NCBI RefSeq assembly: GCF_023283885.1
Contig: NZ_JAKILA010000003.1
Span: 124,001-188,000 of the forward strand
DNA length: 64,000 nt
Reading direction: 5' to 3'
Origin: Shewanella basaltis
Lineage (GTDB): Bacteria; Pseudomonadota; Gammaproteobacteria; Enterobacterales; Shewanellaceae
Each line of letters begins with the position of its first letter. Position 1 is the stretch's first letter. The notes below the pieces were generated by a model. It did no database searches, was not told where the DNA came from, and saw nothing but the letters and a program-made list of their open reading frames with translations. Shown here piece after piece: positions 47,149 through 58,333 of this stretch. The position numbers were made by a program, and so were the translations under genes.

Positions 47149-48273
47149 ATGCGGATCAGTGCAAACTTTGACGGTGGCAACATTAATGTCATCAATACCG
47201 ATAAACACGATGACATCCAACTCGCTATACGTCCAGATTTTGGGGATGAATTTTACCAGTGGTTTAATTTTCGTTTAGAAGGCGAGGTTGGCCAAACGTA
47301 CACCTTAAATATTGTTAACGCAGGTTCTGCATCATACCCAAAAGGTTGGGAAGATTATCAAGCGGTAGCCAGTTACGACCGTCAAACTTGGTTTAGACTG
47401 CCAACCCAATACAACAATGGCGTGCTTAGCATTCAAGCTGAACTCGATTGTGATGCAATACAAATTGCTTACTTTGCACCATACAGTTATGAACGTCATT
47501 TAGATCTTATCAGCGAAGTTCAACTTCACCCAGCCGTTAGCTTAGAGCACCTTGGTTTAACATTAGATGGCCGTGACATGACCCTGTTAAAAATAGGTGA
47601 CGGCAACCCAGACAAAAAAAATATCTGGATTACTGCACGTCAGCATCCCGGCGAAACCATGGCCGAATGGCTAGTTGAAGGGTTATTAAATCGATTACTA
47701 GATAGCGATTGCCCAACATCTAAAGCATTGTTAGACAAAGCTAATTTTTATGTTGTTCCTAACATGAATCCCGATGGCAGTGTGCGTGGTCATCTTCGTA
47801 CCAATGCTGTTGGCACCAACCTTAACCGCGAATGGCAGTCGCCAAGTTTAGAAAAAAGCCCAGAAGTGTATTATGTAGTGAACAAAATGCAGCAAACTGG
47901 CGTAGATCTGTTTTACGATGTGCATGGTGATGAGGGTTTACCTTATGTGTTTTTAGCCGGTTGTGAAGGTGTGCCAAATTACAATGATAAAATGGCGGCA
48001 TTACAACAACAGTTTGTGAGCGCATTAACCCTTGCCAGTGCCGATTTTCAAACCGAGTTTGGTTACGACAAAGACGAGCCTGGGCAAGCCAATTTAACGG
48101 TGGGATCTAACTGGGTTGCAAATACTTTTTCCTGTTTGTCTAACACCCTGGAAATGCCGTTTAAAGATAACGCAAACCTAGCGGATCCTTTTGTTGGTTG
48201 GTCACCAGAGCGCAGTATTTACCTAGGTGAAGCTTCGTTAATTGCCATGCTAGCGGTGGTAGATAGTTTATAG
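47149..48273 (+). CDS. M14-family zinc carboxypeptidase (cytosolic carboxypeptidase 6-like)
   Basis: A 374-residue protein without a signal peptide. An N-terminal beta domain (about 1-120, with FYQWFNFRLEGEVGQTY) of the kind found in cytosolic carboxypeptidases precedes the M14 domain. Zinc ligands are visible as ARQHPGETMAEW (His and Glu near residues 165-168) and FYDVHGDEG (His near residue 262). MNPDGSVRGHLRTNAVGTNLNRE carries the substrate-binding Arg/Asn residues, and NTLEMPFKD holds the catalytic Glu near residue 340. Likely cytoplasmic; the bacterial substrate is unknown. AAAGGA lies ahead of the ATG. Followed closely by two small genes on the same strand. Confidence 0.92.
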   Translation: MRISANFDGGNINVINTDKHDDIQLAIRPDFGDEFYQWFNFRLEGEVGQTYTLNIVNAGSASYPKGWEDYQAVASYDRQTWFRLPTQYNNGVLSIQAELDCDAIQIAYFAPYSYERHLDLISEVQLHPAVSLEHLGLTLDGRDMTLLKIGDGNPDKKNIWITARQHPGETMAEWLVEGLLNRLLDSDCPTSKALLDKANFYVVPNMNPDGSVRGHLRTNAVGTNLNREWQSPSLEKSPEVYYVVNKMQQTGVDLFYDVHGDEGLPYVFLAGCEGVPNYNDKMAALQQQFVSALTLASADFQTEFGYDKDEPGQANLTVGSNWVANTFSCLSNTLEMPFKDNANLADPFVGWSPERSIYLGEASLIAMLAVVDSL

Positions 48274-48304
48274 TGTTAGTCAATCTCAGTAGGAAGATTA
48301 CAAG

Positions 48305-48622
48305 ATGGCGTTAGTTGCGTGCCCTAAGTGTCAGAAACGAATTTCTAGCCAGGCTAAGCAATGTCAGCATTGCAATACAGATTTATCTGGCAATACACAG
48401 TCTTTGTCTGTCATTAGCCATATAGAGCGTTCAAACAGTTTAATGAATCAAAGCTTTATTTATTTAACCTTGTTTATCGCTGGTGTTGTGGTGTGGTTTT
48501 GGGGTGGTGAGCCTGCCCAAGGTTTAACCCTATACCTTGCTGTCGCCAGCTTTGTAACGGGTTTTACAGGTTATTTGATCACTCGTATAAGAATTGTGTT
48601 ACATAAACGGAAATCAGTATGA
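48305..48622 (+). CDS. Small zinc-ribbon membrane protein
   Basis: A 105-residue protein with an N-terminal zinc ribbon, CPKCQKRISSQAKQCQHC, followed by two hydrophobic helices (about residues 48-65 and 72-92) and a basic end. Such zinc-ribbon plus membrane proteins are common but mostly uncharacterised. GTAGGAAG lies before the ATG. The last 4 bp overlap the yeaC start (ATGA), so the two are translationally coupled, and the M14 gene is only 31 bp upstream. Confidence 0.85.
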   Translation: MALVACPKCQKRISSQAKQCQHCNTDLSGNTQSLSVISHIERSNSLMNQSFIYLTLFIAGVVVWFWGGEPAQGLTLYLAVASFVTGFTGYLITRIRIVLHKRKSV

Positions 48623-48900
48623 ACGATATCAATAAAGTCATTGATGAAATGCCAGATGAAGTCTATCAACGCTTATTGTCTGCCACTGAACTTGGCAAAT
48701 GGGATGATGGTACTGTGTTAACCGAGCAACAACGTGAGTCTACCTTGCAGGTTGTCATGTTGTATCAAGCACGAAAGCTAAATCAAACCGATCACTTTAC
48801 CATCGCCTCTGGCGGTACGATTAACGAGTTGTCAAAGTCAGAATTAAAGAAACAGTTTAAAGGCGAAGCGATTGCTGAGTTTAAAGAAGCTGATTTATAG
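48619..48900 (+). CDS. yeaC: YeaC-like protein (DUF1315)
   Basis: A 93-residue soluble protein of unknown function that matches E. coli YeaC: MPDEVYQRLLSATELGKWDDG and LTEQQRESTLQVVMLYQAR are the conserved parts. It starts in an ATGA overlap with the preceding zinc-ribbon gene. As in enterobacteria, it sits close to ansA and sppA, here convergent with ansA. A terminator follows 23 bp later. Confidence 0.9.
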   Translation: MNDINKVIDEMPDEVYQRLLSATELGKWDDGTVLTEQQRESTLQVVMLYQARKLNQTDHFTIASGGTINELSKSELKKQFKGEAIAEFKEADL

Positions 48901-48922
48901 TTTTGAATGAAATTATTTAATT

Positions 48923-48953
48923 AAAAAACGCGAGCCATAATGCTCGCGTTTTT
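48923..48953. terminator. Terminator between yeaC and ansA
   Basis: AAAAACGCGAGC pairs with GCTCGCGTTTTT around a 6-base loop, with A and T runs on either side. It serves both convergent genes. Confidence 0.93.
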
Positions 48954-48988
48954 ATTTTTAAATCAAATAAAATCAGATGGTTATTTTG

Positions 48989-50002
48989 TTAGCTTTCGGT
49001 TAGTTCACCTTGAAGGTTTTGCTGCATACGTTGTTTTATTTGATTTGGTGTCAAACCAATTGATAGTAAATAGTGCAGTTTTGCCAATGCTGCTTCAATG
49101 GTCATGTCTGAACCACTGATCACCCCAGCTTGTGCTAATGCATTGCCAGTAGCATAACCGCCCATATTCACCTTACCCTGAAAACATTGTGTTAAGTTGA
49201 CCAACACGATGCCACGCTCATCAGCTTGTTTTAGTGTCTCTAACAAATTGTTATCTTGTGGGGCATTGCCTACTCCAAAAGTCAGCATGATCAGGGCTTT
49301 TACTGGCTGTTGCAAAATGTTCATAAAAATTTCAGTCGAAATACCAGGGTATAAGGTCACGACACCTACAGGTTGCGGGCTAATTGTTACCACTTCAAGT
49401 GCCTGAGCTGTTGGTGCAGTGATTTTGCCCGCTTTTACATTTATCTTGATACCTGCTTCTAACAAAATAGGAAAATTAGGTGAAGCGAATGCATCAAAAC
49501 CATCGGCATGTGCTTTGGTTGAGCGGTTACCTCGGAATAATTTATTATTAAAAAACAAGCACACTTCAGCAACAGGGTAGTTAGCGGCAATGTATAGCGA
49601 GTTAAGTAGGTTAGTTTGTCCGTCTGAACGCAATTGTGCTAAAGGAATTTGCGAGCCGGTGACAATCACTGGTTTCGATAGACCTTGTAACATAAATGAC
49701 AGCGCTGATGCGGTATACGCCATGGTGTCGGTGCCATGCAATATGACAAAACCATCATATTTGTCGTAGTTAGCATGGATGTCATTGGCAATCATTTGCC
49801 AATCAGGTGGTGCCATGTTCGACGAGTCGATGAGTGGACAGTATTCATGAATCACAAAATGAGGCATTTCATCATGATAAAACTCAGGCATTGATTGAAC
49901 ACAATCTGTTAAAAAACCGGCCACGGGTACAAAACCATTTGCGGTTTTTTGCATGCCGATAGTACCACCAGTATAAGCAACGTAAATTGAGCGTTTTGTC
50001 AT
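48989..50002 (-). CDS. ansA: Type I (cytoplasmic) L-asparaginase
   Basis: Hydrolyses L-asparagine to aspartate and ammonia in the cytoplasm. Starting at MTKRSIYVAYTGGTIG gives 337 residues, the same as E. coli AnsA; the ORF runs nine residues further upstream without homology. The first catalytic Thr is in AYTGGTIGM near residue 12. The second is in ILHGTDTMAYTASALSFM near residue 90, with the Asp and Lys of the second triad in GTD and FFNNKLFRGNRSTKAHADG near residue 165. VTGSQIPLAQLRSD is conserved. It is downstream of sppA, as in E. coli, but a terminator-like hairpin lies between them. Confidence 0.95.
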   Translation of the reverse strand: MTKRSIYVAYTGGTIGMQKTANGFVPVAGFLTDCVQSMPEFYHDEMPHFVIHEYCPLIDSSNMAPPDWQMIANDIHANYDKYDGFVILHGTDTMAYTASALSFMLQGLSKPVIVTGSQIPLAQLRSDGQTNLLNSLYIAANYPVAEVCLFFNNKLFRGNRSTKAHADGFDAFASPNFPILLEAGIKINVKAGKITAPTAQALEVVTISPQPVGVVTLYPGISTEIFMNILQQPVKALIMLTFGVGNAPQDNNLLETLKQADERGIVLVNLTQCFQGKVNMGGYATGNALAQAGVISGSDMTIEAALAKLHYLLSIGLTPNQIKQRMQQNLQGELTES

Positions 50003-50076
50003 GAAATTGGACTCAGATAAAGCAATCATTGAAGATATCGTAAATTATACGAGTTTATTTAACGATTCCCAATAAA

Positions 50077-50097
50077 AAAGCCTGCAAAGCAGGCTTT
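50077..50097 (-). terminator. Terminator after sppA
   Basis: AAAGCCTGC (50077-50085) pairs with GCAGGCTTT (50089-50097) around three bases. On the minus strand it continues into TTTTTATT. It lies between sppA and ansA. Confidence 0.85.
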
Positions 50098-50156
50098 ATT
50101 TGAATAATCTTCATCTAACGTACCTTAGATATAATACCTAAGGTACTTAGCAACAA

Positions 50157-52001
50157 TTAATAACTACATTGTTCACAATATAAGTAAGCGTTATTAGGGT
50201 CGTCAAATTTTGAAAACTCCTCATAAACTCCTGCCCATTGTGCAACCATTTTTTCAACCAAGCTGGTTTTCGCAAAACTGTCTGGTAAATATGACGCAGT
50301 CGCACCAAGCAATTGCTGCATTAATTGCTGTTCGGCAGATAACTCTTGCTCAATTAGCTTAACATCAAATTTATCCATTTGTGCCAATTCAGCCGCTTTA
50401 GATAACGCAGTTTCCATGTCACCTAATTCGTCTACTAACCCTAAGGCGAGGGCACGTTTACCTGTCCAAACACGGCCTTGTGCAATATTATCAACTTGCT
50501 CAAGTGTCATATTGCGCTCTTGCGCCACTAATGAAATAAACTCGTGATAACCACGTTCTATGTGACGCTGAATAACCGCTGCAACTTGTGGGCTTAATTC
50601 ACGTGCAGGTGACAAGCCTGCCCAGTCTGATGTTGCGACACCATCTGATGTCACTCCAATGTGGCTTAGTGCTTGCTCAAAAGTGGCAAACATACCAAAA
50701 ATACCAATCGATCCGGTAAGCGTGGTGGGGGTGGCAACAATATAGTCTGCACTTGCTGATATCCAGTAACCACCTGATGCCGCTAAACTGCCCATACTCA
50801 CAACAACCGGCTTACCCGCGGATTTTAATGCCAGTACTTCTTGTCTGATCTGTTCGGAGGCAAAAGCACTTCCACCAGGGCTGTCTACTCTTAGCACAAC
50901 CGCTTTAACCTTAGGGTCGAATCGCGCTTTCATTAATAAAGCAGAGGTGCTTTCACCACCGATTTCACCAGCAGGTTGTTTGCCATTAAGGATATTGCCT
51001 TTAGCAACAATAACGGCTATCGAATCATTTTCGACAAATTTGGGCTGTGGCGCCGTGAGGGTTCGGTAATCATTAAAGCTAATTTGGCGATAATTTTTAC
51101 CTTCTTTATCTACACCGACCCGTTTCATCATTGCTAATCGAAATTCATCGGCAGTGACCAGTTCGTCAACCCACTTCATGTTGATGGCCATCTGGGCACT
51201 ATCGCCATCGGCTTGCTCAAGTTTTTCAAGGTAGGCATCTGCACTTAATACTAATTGATCCGCTGCAATTTTACGGTTTTTGGCGACAGTGGCAGCATAA
51301 CTTTGCCAAATATCGCTCAATAGGGCTTTACTTGATTCTTTATCTGCTTCAGACATGTCATCGCGGATAAAAGGCTCTACCGCTGATTTAAAGGTGCCAA
51401 CGCGAAATACATGGGTGGTAACTTTGAGTTTTTCCAGTGCGGCTTTGTAATATAAACGGTAGCGGCTAAGGCCATCGAGTGACACCATGCCTTTGTTGTT
51501 TAAATATATTTTGTCGGCAAAACTGGCCAAAAAATATTGGTTTTGATCATAACCATTTGCCATTGCGATGACGGTTTTATTAGCCGCTTTAAATTGAGTT
51601 AATGCCTCGCCAATGGCGGTCATTTTACTGATCCCAGCGCTTTGTAAGTTTGCTAAATCGAGGATGATGTTAGTAATGCGCTTATCTTCGGTGGCATTAT
51701 TAATCGTATACAGAATGTCGGCTAATAATATTTCACCGTTAGGGTCGTTTTCCTGCCCTTGGCTGAGCGCCGCTTCAAATGGGTCAACATAATGCTTTTG
51801 ATCGACAATGTTGCCAGCTAAATTGAGCACAAGTGCAGATTGATCTTCAACCATAATTTCATCTTCACTGCTAAGCACTGCAACAAATATGATGGCTAAA
51901 ACACCAAAAAATATAAAATTAATAATCAGCTTGCGAATGGTGTTTACCGTGTTCCACAACAGTAAAAACATCCTTTTTAAAAACGAGGGTTTAGCGGACA
52001 T
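50157..52001 (-). CDS. sppA: Signal peptide peptidase SppA, 67 kDa type
   Basis: Membrane-anchored serine protease (S49) that degrades cleaved signal peptides on the periplasmic side. It has 614 residues, matching the tandem-domain E. coli form. One N-terminal membrane helix lies at about 24-44. The first, structural domain holds the catalytic Lys (VGTFKSAVEPFIRDDMS, near residue 205) and the second holds the nucleophile Ser (MGSLAASGGYWISASADYI, near residue 405). LRVDSPGGSAFASEQIR and TLTGSIGIFG are conserved. GGAG lies seven bases before the ATG. A Cys-containing end (YLYCEQCSY) is unusual, but no function is evident. Confidence 0.96.
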   Translation of the reverse strand: MSAKPSFLKRMFLLLWNTVNTIRKLIINFIFFGVLAIIFVAVLSSEDEIMVEDQSALVLNLAGNIVDQKHYVDPFEAALSQGQENDPNGEILLADILYTINNATEDKRITNIILDLANLQSAGISKMTAIGEALTQFKAANKTVIAMANGYDQNQYFLASFADKIYLNNKGMVSLDGLSRYRLYYKAALEKLKVTTHVFRVGTFKSAVEPFIRDDMSEADKESSKALLSDIWQSYAATVAKNRKIAADQLVLSADAYLEKLEQADGDSAQMAINMKWVDELVTADEFRLAMMKRVGVDKEGKNYRQISFNDYRTLTAPQPKFVENDSIAVIVAKGNILNGKQPAGEIGGESTSALLMKARFDPKVKAVVLRVDSPGGSAFASEQIRQEVLALKSAGKPVVVSMGSLAASGGYWISASADYIVATPTTLTGSIGIFGMFATFEQALSHIGVTSDGVATSDWAGLSPARELSPQVAAVIQRHIERGYHEFISLVAQERNMTLEQVDNIAQGRVWTGKRALALGLVDELGDMETALSKAAELAQMDKFDVKLIEQELSAEQQLMQQLLGATASYLPDSFAKTSLVEKMVAQWAGVYEEFSKFDDPNNAYLYCEQCSY

Positions 52002-52164
52002 TAGCCACTCCTTTATCAGTCTATTGCTGTCATCCTAACTGAAAATCAATAGAAATGTGAAACTCAATTGTAAAGGTTTTTAACAAACGAGCGTTTAAAT
52101 GATTGAGCAATTCAAATTGTCGTTGTATGCTGGTTTAAATCACTTGTTTAAAAAGGATGTTTGA

Positions 52165-54180
<2,016 letters not shown>

Positions 54181-54200
54181 GCCTAGTTAAGCCGTTAACT

Positions 54201-54237
54201 AACAAAAAAACCTAGCAATTATTGTTAGGTTTTTTGT
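54201..54237. terminator. Terminator between fadH and yghU
   Basis: AACAAAAAAACCTAGCAA pairs with TTGTTAGGTTTTTTGTT around three bases, with one mismatch region. A-rich on the left and T-rich on the right, so it can act in both directions. Confidence 0.9.
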
Positions 54238-54266
54238 TGGTTTGAAAATACCAGTCTTAATATTGT

Positions 54267-55118
54267 CTATTTTTCACTGTTAAGTGCAGCATCAATGTCT
54301 GCAGCGCTGTGACGCTCAGCTAAGCTCACATCACCCCATGATGTATTGACAATTTTGCCACGTTGCACGCCAGGGCGTTGTAAAATGAGATTTGCCCAAC
54401 GCACAACATTTTTATAACTGGCAACATCCAAAAACTCAGCCGCGCTGTATAAGTTGCCTAATACCAAGTTGCCATACCAGGGCCAAATGGCCATGTCGGC
54501 GATGGTGAAGTCGTCACCTGTGATAAAGGTGTTATTCGCCAACTGCTTGTCTAACACATCAAGCTGACGTTTAGCTTCCATCGCAAAGCGATTGATTGGA
54601 TATTCTTGTTTTTCATCGGCGTAAGCATAAAAGTGTCCAAATCCACCACCAAGAAACGGCGCAGAACCTTGTGCCCAAAATAACCAATTAAAGGTTTGAG
54701 TACGTGCAGGACCTGATTTGGGTAAGAAGTGGCCAAATTTTTCGGCCAAATGCACTAAAATAGACGCAGATTCGAACACATTTACGGCGTTATCGCCCGA
54801 CTTGTCGACCAACGCTGGGATTTTAGAGTTAGGGTTTACAGCAACAAAGCCCGATGAAAACTGGTCAAGCTCGCTAATATTAATTAAGTATGCATCGTAT
54901 TCGGCTTCTTTGATCCCAAGCGCTAAGAGCTCTTCGAGCATAATCGTTACTTTTTGCCCATTAGGTGTGCCCAGTGAATACAGCTGTAAAGCATGCTCAC
55001 CAACTGGCAATGTTTTTTCGAACCGTGCGCCAGACACTGGGCTGTTAATGTTGGCCCACTTGTTAGCACTGCTTGGCTCGTTAACCCAAACTTTAGGTGG
55101 GACATATTGATTAGTCAT
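54267..55118 (-). CDS. yghU: YghU-like glutathione transferase/disulfide reductase
   Basis: Nu-class glutathione transferase of 283 residues, very similar in pattern to E. coli YghU (288), which reduces disulfides with bound glutathione. The N-terminal arm (YVPPKVWVNEPSSANKW) and FEKTLPVGEHALQLYSLGTP precede the thioredoxin-like domain, which has TPNGQKVTIMLEELL (active-site Thr-Pro-Asn near residue 51) and NPNSKIPALVDK. The helical domain has TFNWLFWAQGSAPFLGGGFG and DDFTIADMAIWPWYGNLVLG. Monocistronic. It is the second GST-fold gene of the same class in the window, the other being at 32598. Confidence 0.95.
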   Translation of the reverse strand: MTNQYVPPKVWVNEPSSANKWANINSPVSGARFEKTLPVGEHALQLYSLGTPNGQKVTIMLEELLALGIKEAEYDAYLINISELDQFSSGFVAVNPNSKIPALVDKSGDNAVNVFESASILVHLAEKFGHFLPKSGPARTQTFNWLFWAQGSAPFLGGGFGHFYAYADEKQEYPINRFAMEAKRQLDVLDKQLANNTFITGDDFTIADMAIWPWYGNLVLGNLYSAAEFLDVASYKNVVRWANLILQRPGVQRGKIVNTSWGDVSLAERHSAADIDAALNSEK

Positions 55119-55263
55119 ATAAGTTCCTTAAATTAAACTCGTGTCGAGTGACAGCTACAGCCTTGCCTAGACCGCGTAATTGTACTGTTGGACAGTAGCG
55201 CTATTTCAGTTAGCAAAGCCATAAACCGATGCACATCATCATAAAAAGTGTTTTATTCATTTG

Positions 55264-55543
55264 CTAGGGCCTGTTGACCTTTCAAGGTTGTTTTTGCAGC
55301 GAATTGTTGGCCATTACTCATATACAAGTGCGCGGCAGAGACTTTGAGGTGTAGTTATTCTACATAAAAAGTCGATAACGCAGTAAAAATGACCAACAAA
55401 CGCTGCCCACAGGGTTCGGCTAAAAACGTTTTACTCTTTGTTGAATAGATTTTGCTTAGGTGGCTAGGCTACAATCCATTCGCCTCGATTAAAACGTTTT
55501 TAACTCGAACAAAATTCAACCAGCAAAGATCAACAGGCCCTAG
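55264..55543 (+). repeat. MITE-like inverted-repeat element, copy D
   Basis: A 280 bp element, CTAGGGCCTGTTGACCTTT to AAAGATCAACAGGCCCTAG, differing from copy C (34560) at only a few positions. Non-coding. It fills most of the 462 bp gap between yghU and the haloacid dehalogenase gene. The rest shows no clear feature. Confidence 0.95.
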
Positions 55544-55580
55544 GACATAACTTGCCTAGAAAACTATCATCCACACATTA

Positions 55581-56258
55581 TCAAGATTTTTGCTTAAGTA
55601 CGTCAGCCAATTCAATTAAATCACTTACAATTAAATCTGGTTGAATATCCCAAGGGTCAAATAGCTTGTTTGCGCCTCGTTTTACCCATACTGCTTGTAA
55701 ACCCGCAGCTTTTGCGCCAATAACATCCCAAGCATTACTCGACACCATCATGCATGTATTGTTGTCGGTTTGCACTCGCTTCATTAAATAGTGATACACG
55801 TCGGGATTGGGTTTATAAGTGTGTAAATCGTCAACACTTATCACTGATTGTAAGTGCGGCATTATTTGCGAATTAGTGAGTAATTTACGCACAGATAATT
55901 CTGGGCCATTAGAAAATGCAGCCAAAAAATGCCCTTGTTTGGCTAGTTCGTTAAGCCCGGGGATCACATCTTCAAACGCGCTTAGTTGTGAAAATTTTGC
56001 CATTAACGCTTGTTGCTCAGTAGGCGACAAGGTGATTTGGTAGACGTTTAAACAATACTGGAGTGCCTGTTGAGTGCATACGGTAAAGTCTGCATATTGG
56101 CGCATTAATGCACGCCTAAAGGCATATTCAACCTTTTTTTCGTGCCATAACTGGCCAAATTCTGTGGCATGATTGCCAATAAGCGTTTCTAAGTGCTGTC
56201 CCATGTCGACTGGGTCAACCAGGGTGCCATACACATCAAATCCAATAGAATAGTTCAT
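55581..56258 (-). CDS. Type II haloacid dehalogenase-like HAD hydrolase
   Basis: HAD-superfamily hydrolase of 225 residues resembling (S)-2-haloacid dehalogenases, which convert L-2-haloacids to D-2-hydroxyacids. Motif I is FDVYGTLVDP with the nucleophile Asp at residue 8. Motif II is AAFSNGPELSV near residue 112, the Lys is near KPNPDVYHYL, and MVSSNAWDVIGAKAAGLQAVWV near residue 175 is typical of the type II subgroup. I start at MNYSIGFDVYG (GAGA upstream); the open frame extends 46 unrelated codons further. Natural substrates of such genes are often unknown, so dehalogenase activity is an inference. Confidence 0.88.
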   Translation of the reverse strand: MNYSIGFDVYGTLVDPVDMGQHLETLIGNHATEFGQLWHEKKVEYAFRRALMRQYADFTVCTQQALQYCLNVYQITLSPTEQQALMAKFSQLSAFEDVIPGLNELAKQGHFLAAFSNGPELSVRKLLTNSQIMPHLQSVISVDDLHTYKPNPDVYHYLMKRVQTDNNTCMMVSSNAWDVIGAKAAGLQAVWVKRGANKLFDPWDIQPDLIVSDLIELADVLKQKS

Positions 56259-56462
56259 TTTATTCTCAGTCTTTATTGGGCAAACGTTATCGATTGATAT
56301 TATGTAAAGACTATAAACCAACTGTAACGATTGTTCAATAATTATTGAGCGTTCATTCAAATATCCTATCAGGGTGATTAACGTCATCATCGTCATTGTA
56401 ACTTTATCAAATGCTTACAGCAGGTTATCATACTGTAATTGAATTTAATGAGGTAACTAAAA

Positions 56463-56771
56463 ATGCAATGCCCAAGCTGCAACGATCAATTTGCTAGAAG
56501 AGCATTAAAAGTGCTGCGTAAAGGTGATAATGGTGTGGAAGCACAATGCCCTAAATGCAATACCTGGTTAATGTTTGAACCTAAAATGGTGCGGGTAAAA
56601 AACCTTGGTATGTTGATTTTGTTGGTGTTTAGCGTCACCAATTTTTTTTTGGAGAATAGCGATTACCGCTTAATTTGCTCATTTGCCGCTTTTATTGGTG
56701 CATGTATTGCATTATTTGGCGCGTTTAAGGGCAAAATGATTGCCGCTGAACTACAAAATAATAAGGATTGA
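56463..56771 (+). CDS. Small zinc-ribbon membrane protein
   Basis: A 102-residue protein whose first 35 residues hold two CxxC knuckles, CPSCNDQF and CPKCNTWL, predicted to bind one zinc. Two hydrophobic helices follow (about residues 48-64 and 70-90) and a short charged end. GAGGTAAC lies ahead of the ATG. Its stop is 2 bp before the ATG of the downstream dehydrogenase, so they are probably co-transcribed. It shares its architecture, but not its sequence, with the gene at 48305. Function unknown. Confidence 0.82.
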   Translation: MQCPSCNDQFARRALKVLRKGDNGVEAQCPKCNTWLMFEPKMVRVKNLGMLILLVFSVTNFFLENSDYRLICSFAAFIGACIALFGAFKGKMIAAELQNNKD

Positions 56772-56773
56772 GA

Positions 56774-57442
56774 ATGAAAACGGTCGTCATCACTGGCGCT
56801 AATCGTGGCATAGGTCTCGCGCTCGCAACACAATATGCGCAGCAAAATCATGTTGTTTATGCACTTTGTCGTCAATCTTCAGCCGAGCTTGCTGCGTTAG
56901 AAAGTAATGTTAAGGTTATTGAGTGGGTCGATGTAGCACAAGAGGTTGGCATTGAAACCATGATAACGCAGTTACGTGGTGTAAAAATTGACTTGTTAAT
57001 TTGTAATGCGGGTATTTTACGTGACGAGAGCCTTCATCAGTTAAATGTGGACAGTATAAGACAACAATTTGAAGTTAACGCACTGGCGCCTCTTCGAGTT
57101 GTGGCCGTTTTACAAGCACAGTTAGTTAATGGCGCTAAGGTGGCGATGATCACTTCGCGAATGGGATCGATTACTGACAATACCTCTGGTGGTCGATATG
57201 GCTATCGAATGTCTAAGGCGGCGTTAAATGCTGCGTCAATGTCGCTTAGCCACGACTTAGCCCCAAGACAAATTGCTGTGGGTATTTATCATCCTGGTTA
57301 TGTTCAAACTGGCATGGTTAATTATGGTGGCGATATTTCGCCAAATGAGTCGGCGTCTCGATTAGTTGGCTTAATTGATACACTTTCGTTGGAAACTTCG
57401 GGGGTATTTAAGCATTCAAATGGACAGGATTTGCCTTGGTAG
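56774..57442 (+). CDS. Short-chain dehydrogenase/reductase, C-factor-like
   Basis: NAD(P)-dependent oxidoreductase of 222 residues. Cofactor loop VVITGANRGIGLALA (residues 3-17), LLICNAGIL near residue 76, catalytic Ser in AMITSRMGSI near residue 128 and YGYRMSKAALN (YxxxK) near residue 147, then HPGYVQTGM. The short length and these motifs resemble the CsgA/C-factor-like SDRs. The substrate is unknown. I use ATG 56774; the open frame begins two codons earlier at a TTG. Probably cotranscribed with the zinc-ribbon gene upstream. Confidence 0.92.
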   Translation: MKTVVITGANRGIGLALATQYAQQNHVVYALCRQSSAELAALESNVKVIEWVDVAQEVGIETMITQLRGVKIDLLICNAGILRDESLHQLNVDSIRQQFEVNALAPLRVVAVLQAQLVNGAKVAMITSRMGSITDNTSGGRYGYRMSKAALNAASMSLSHDLAPRQIAVGIYHPGYVQTGMVNYGGDISPNESASRLVGLIDTLSLETSGVFKHSNGQDLPW

Positions 57443-57501
57443 TTTGCTACGCTATTGCTACAACGCGAGCCGTTTACTCGCGTTGTAGTGATAGATACTT
57501 T

Positions 57502-57683
57502 TTACAGCATTGCGCATAAATAAGTGCCCACAGTGAATGCGTCCAGTGGCTTTTTGATTAAGTCGTTGTTATGTCGCTAATGGTTGTTCCCTTTCAAATC
57601 GCAAGAACGTAAAGCAAAAGCAGTTTGGCCATTCCTTTTAAATGCTCGCAAAGAGCTCACTTACTCACGCGCAATGGTATTAC
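57502..57683 (-). repeat. Second inverted-repeat element family, copy 2c (short)
   Basis: About 182 bp. ATTGCGCATAAATAAGTG at left, TTTTTGATTAAG inside, AGGAATGGCC-type centre and CACGCGCAATGGTATTAC at right are the reverse complement of copies 2a and 2b. An internal section is missing. It lies between the convergent SDR and MarR genes. Confidence 0.8.
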
Positions 57684-57717
57684 TTGAACGATGTGACAAG
57701 ATGTTAACGGGCAGGGG

Positions 57718-58200
57718 TTACTCGCTTGCCTCAGACTGTATTTGCCCCACTAATAATACTGGCGCGGCATCAATATCATCGGCGTCCATCATTGAGGCGA
57801 TACGTTCAACAGCAGATAATAATTGGCTTTGTTCCCATTCTTCAAGATTTTGATAGTGTTTAATAAAGTGTTCTTGTAATGGTTTTGGCGAACCGCTAAG
57901 CAATTCATTACCCGCATCACTTAAAGACAGGTGTACTTTGCGCTTGTCGGTTTCACTGCGTGTGCGGATCACTAAATTTCGGCTTTCTAGCCGGTCAATA
58001 ATGGTGGTCACGGTCGCAGCGCTTAGGTTAATTTCTTGGGCAATTTGTTTTGCTAATGGTGCATCTAACTCATGGATTTTCTTCATCACCATAAGTTGTG
58101 GTCCAGTTAACCCAGACTGTTTATTTAATTGGCGTGAGTGAATATCAATCGCTCTGATCACCCGACGCAATGAAATTAATAATTGTTCGTATTTTTCCAT
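57718..58200 (-). CDS. MarR-family transcriptional regulator
   Basis: Dimeric winged-helix regulator of 160 residues. The N-terminal dimerisation helix has QLLISLRRVIRAIDIHSRQL. The DNA-binding part (about 30-105) has GLTGPQLMVMKKIHELDAP, QEINLSAATVTTIIDRLESR as recognition helix and wing strand RTRSETDKRKVHLSLSDAG. The C-terminal helices complete the dimer interface. It has no obvious divergent target: the SDR gene is convergent, and the next gene on the right is the TorF-like porin on the same strand. MarR-type sensing of small aromatic compounds is a family expectation, not shown here. Confidence 0.92.
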   Translation of the reverse strand: MEKYEQLLISLRRVIRAIDIHSRQLNKQSGLTGPQLMVMKKIHELDAPLAKQIAQEINLSAATVTTIIDRLESRNLVIRTRSETDKRKVHLSLSDAGNELLSGSPKPLQEHFIKHYQNLEEWEQSQLLSAVERIASMMDADDIDAAPVLLVGQIQSEASE

Positions 58201-58280
58201 AATGTCCTATAGACCACAGAGTTAACTATTTTGTCTGCACCTTAACAGAATTAAGGGCGTGACTCATGGGTAAATGACAA

Positions 58281-58314
58281 AAAAGCAGAATAACGTATGG
58301 TGTTATTCTGCTTA
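58281..58314 (-). terminator. Terminator of the porin/betaine operon
   Basis: AAGCAGAATAAC (58283-58294) pairs with GTTATTCTGCTT (58302-58313). On the minus strand it runs into TTTTGTCATT. It lies 20 bp past the porin stop. Confidence 0.88.
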
Positions 58315-58333
58315 TTTAATCTAGTAACTGATT

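Noticed and set aside
57584..57853. 89-codon plus-strand open frame between the SDR and MarR genes
   Set aside because: Its first half is the family-2 repeat element and its second half is antisense to the MarR gene.
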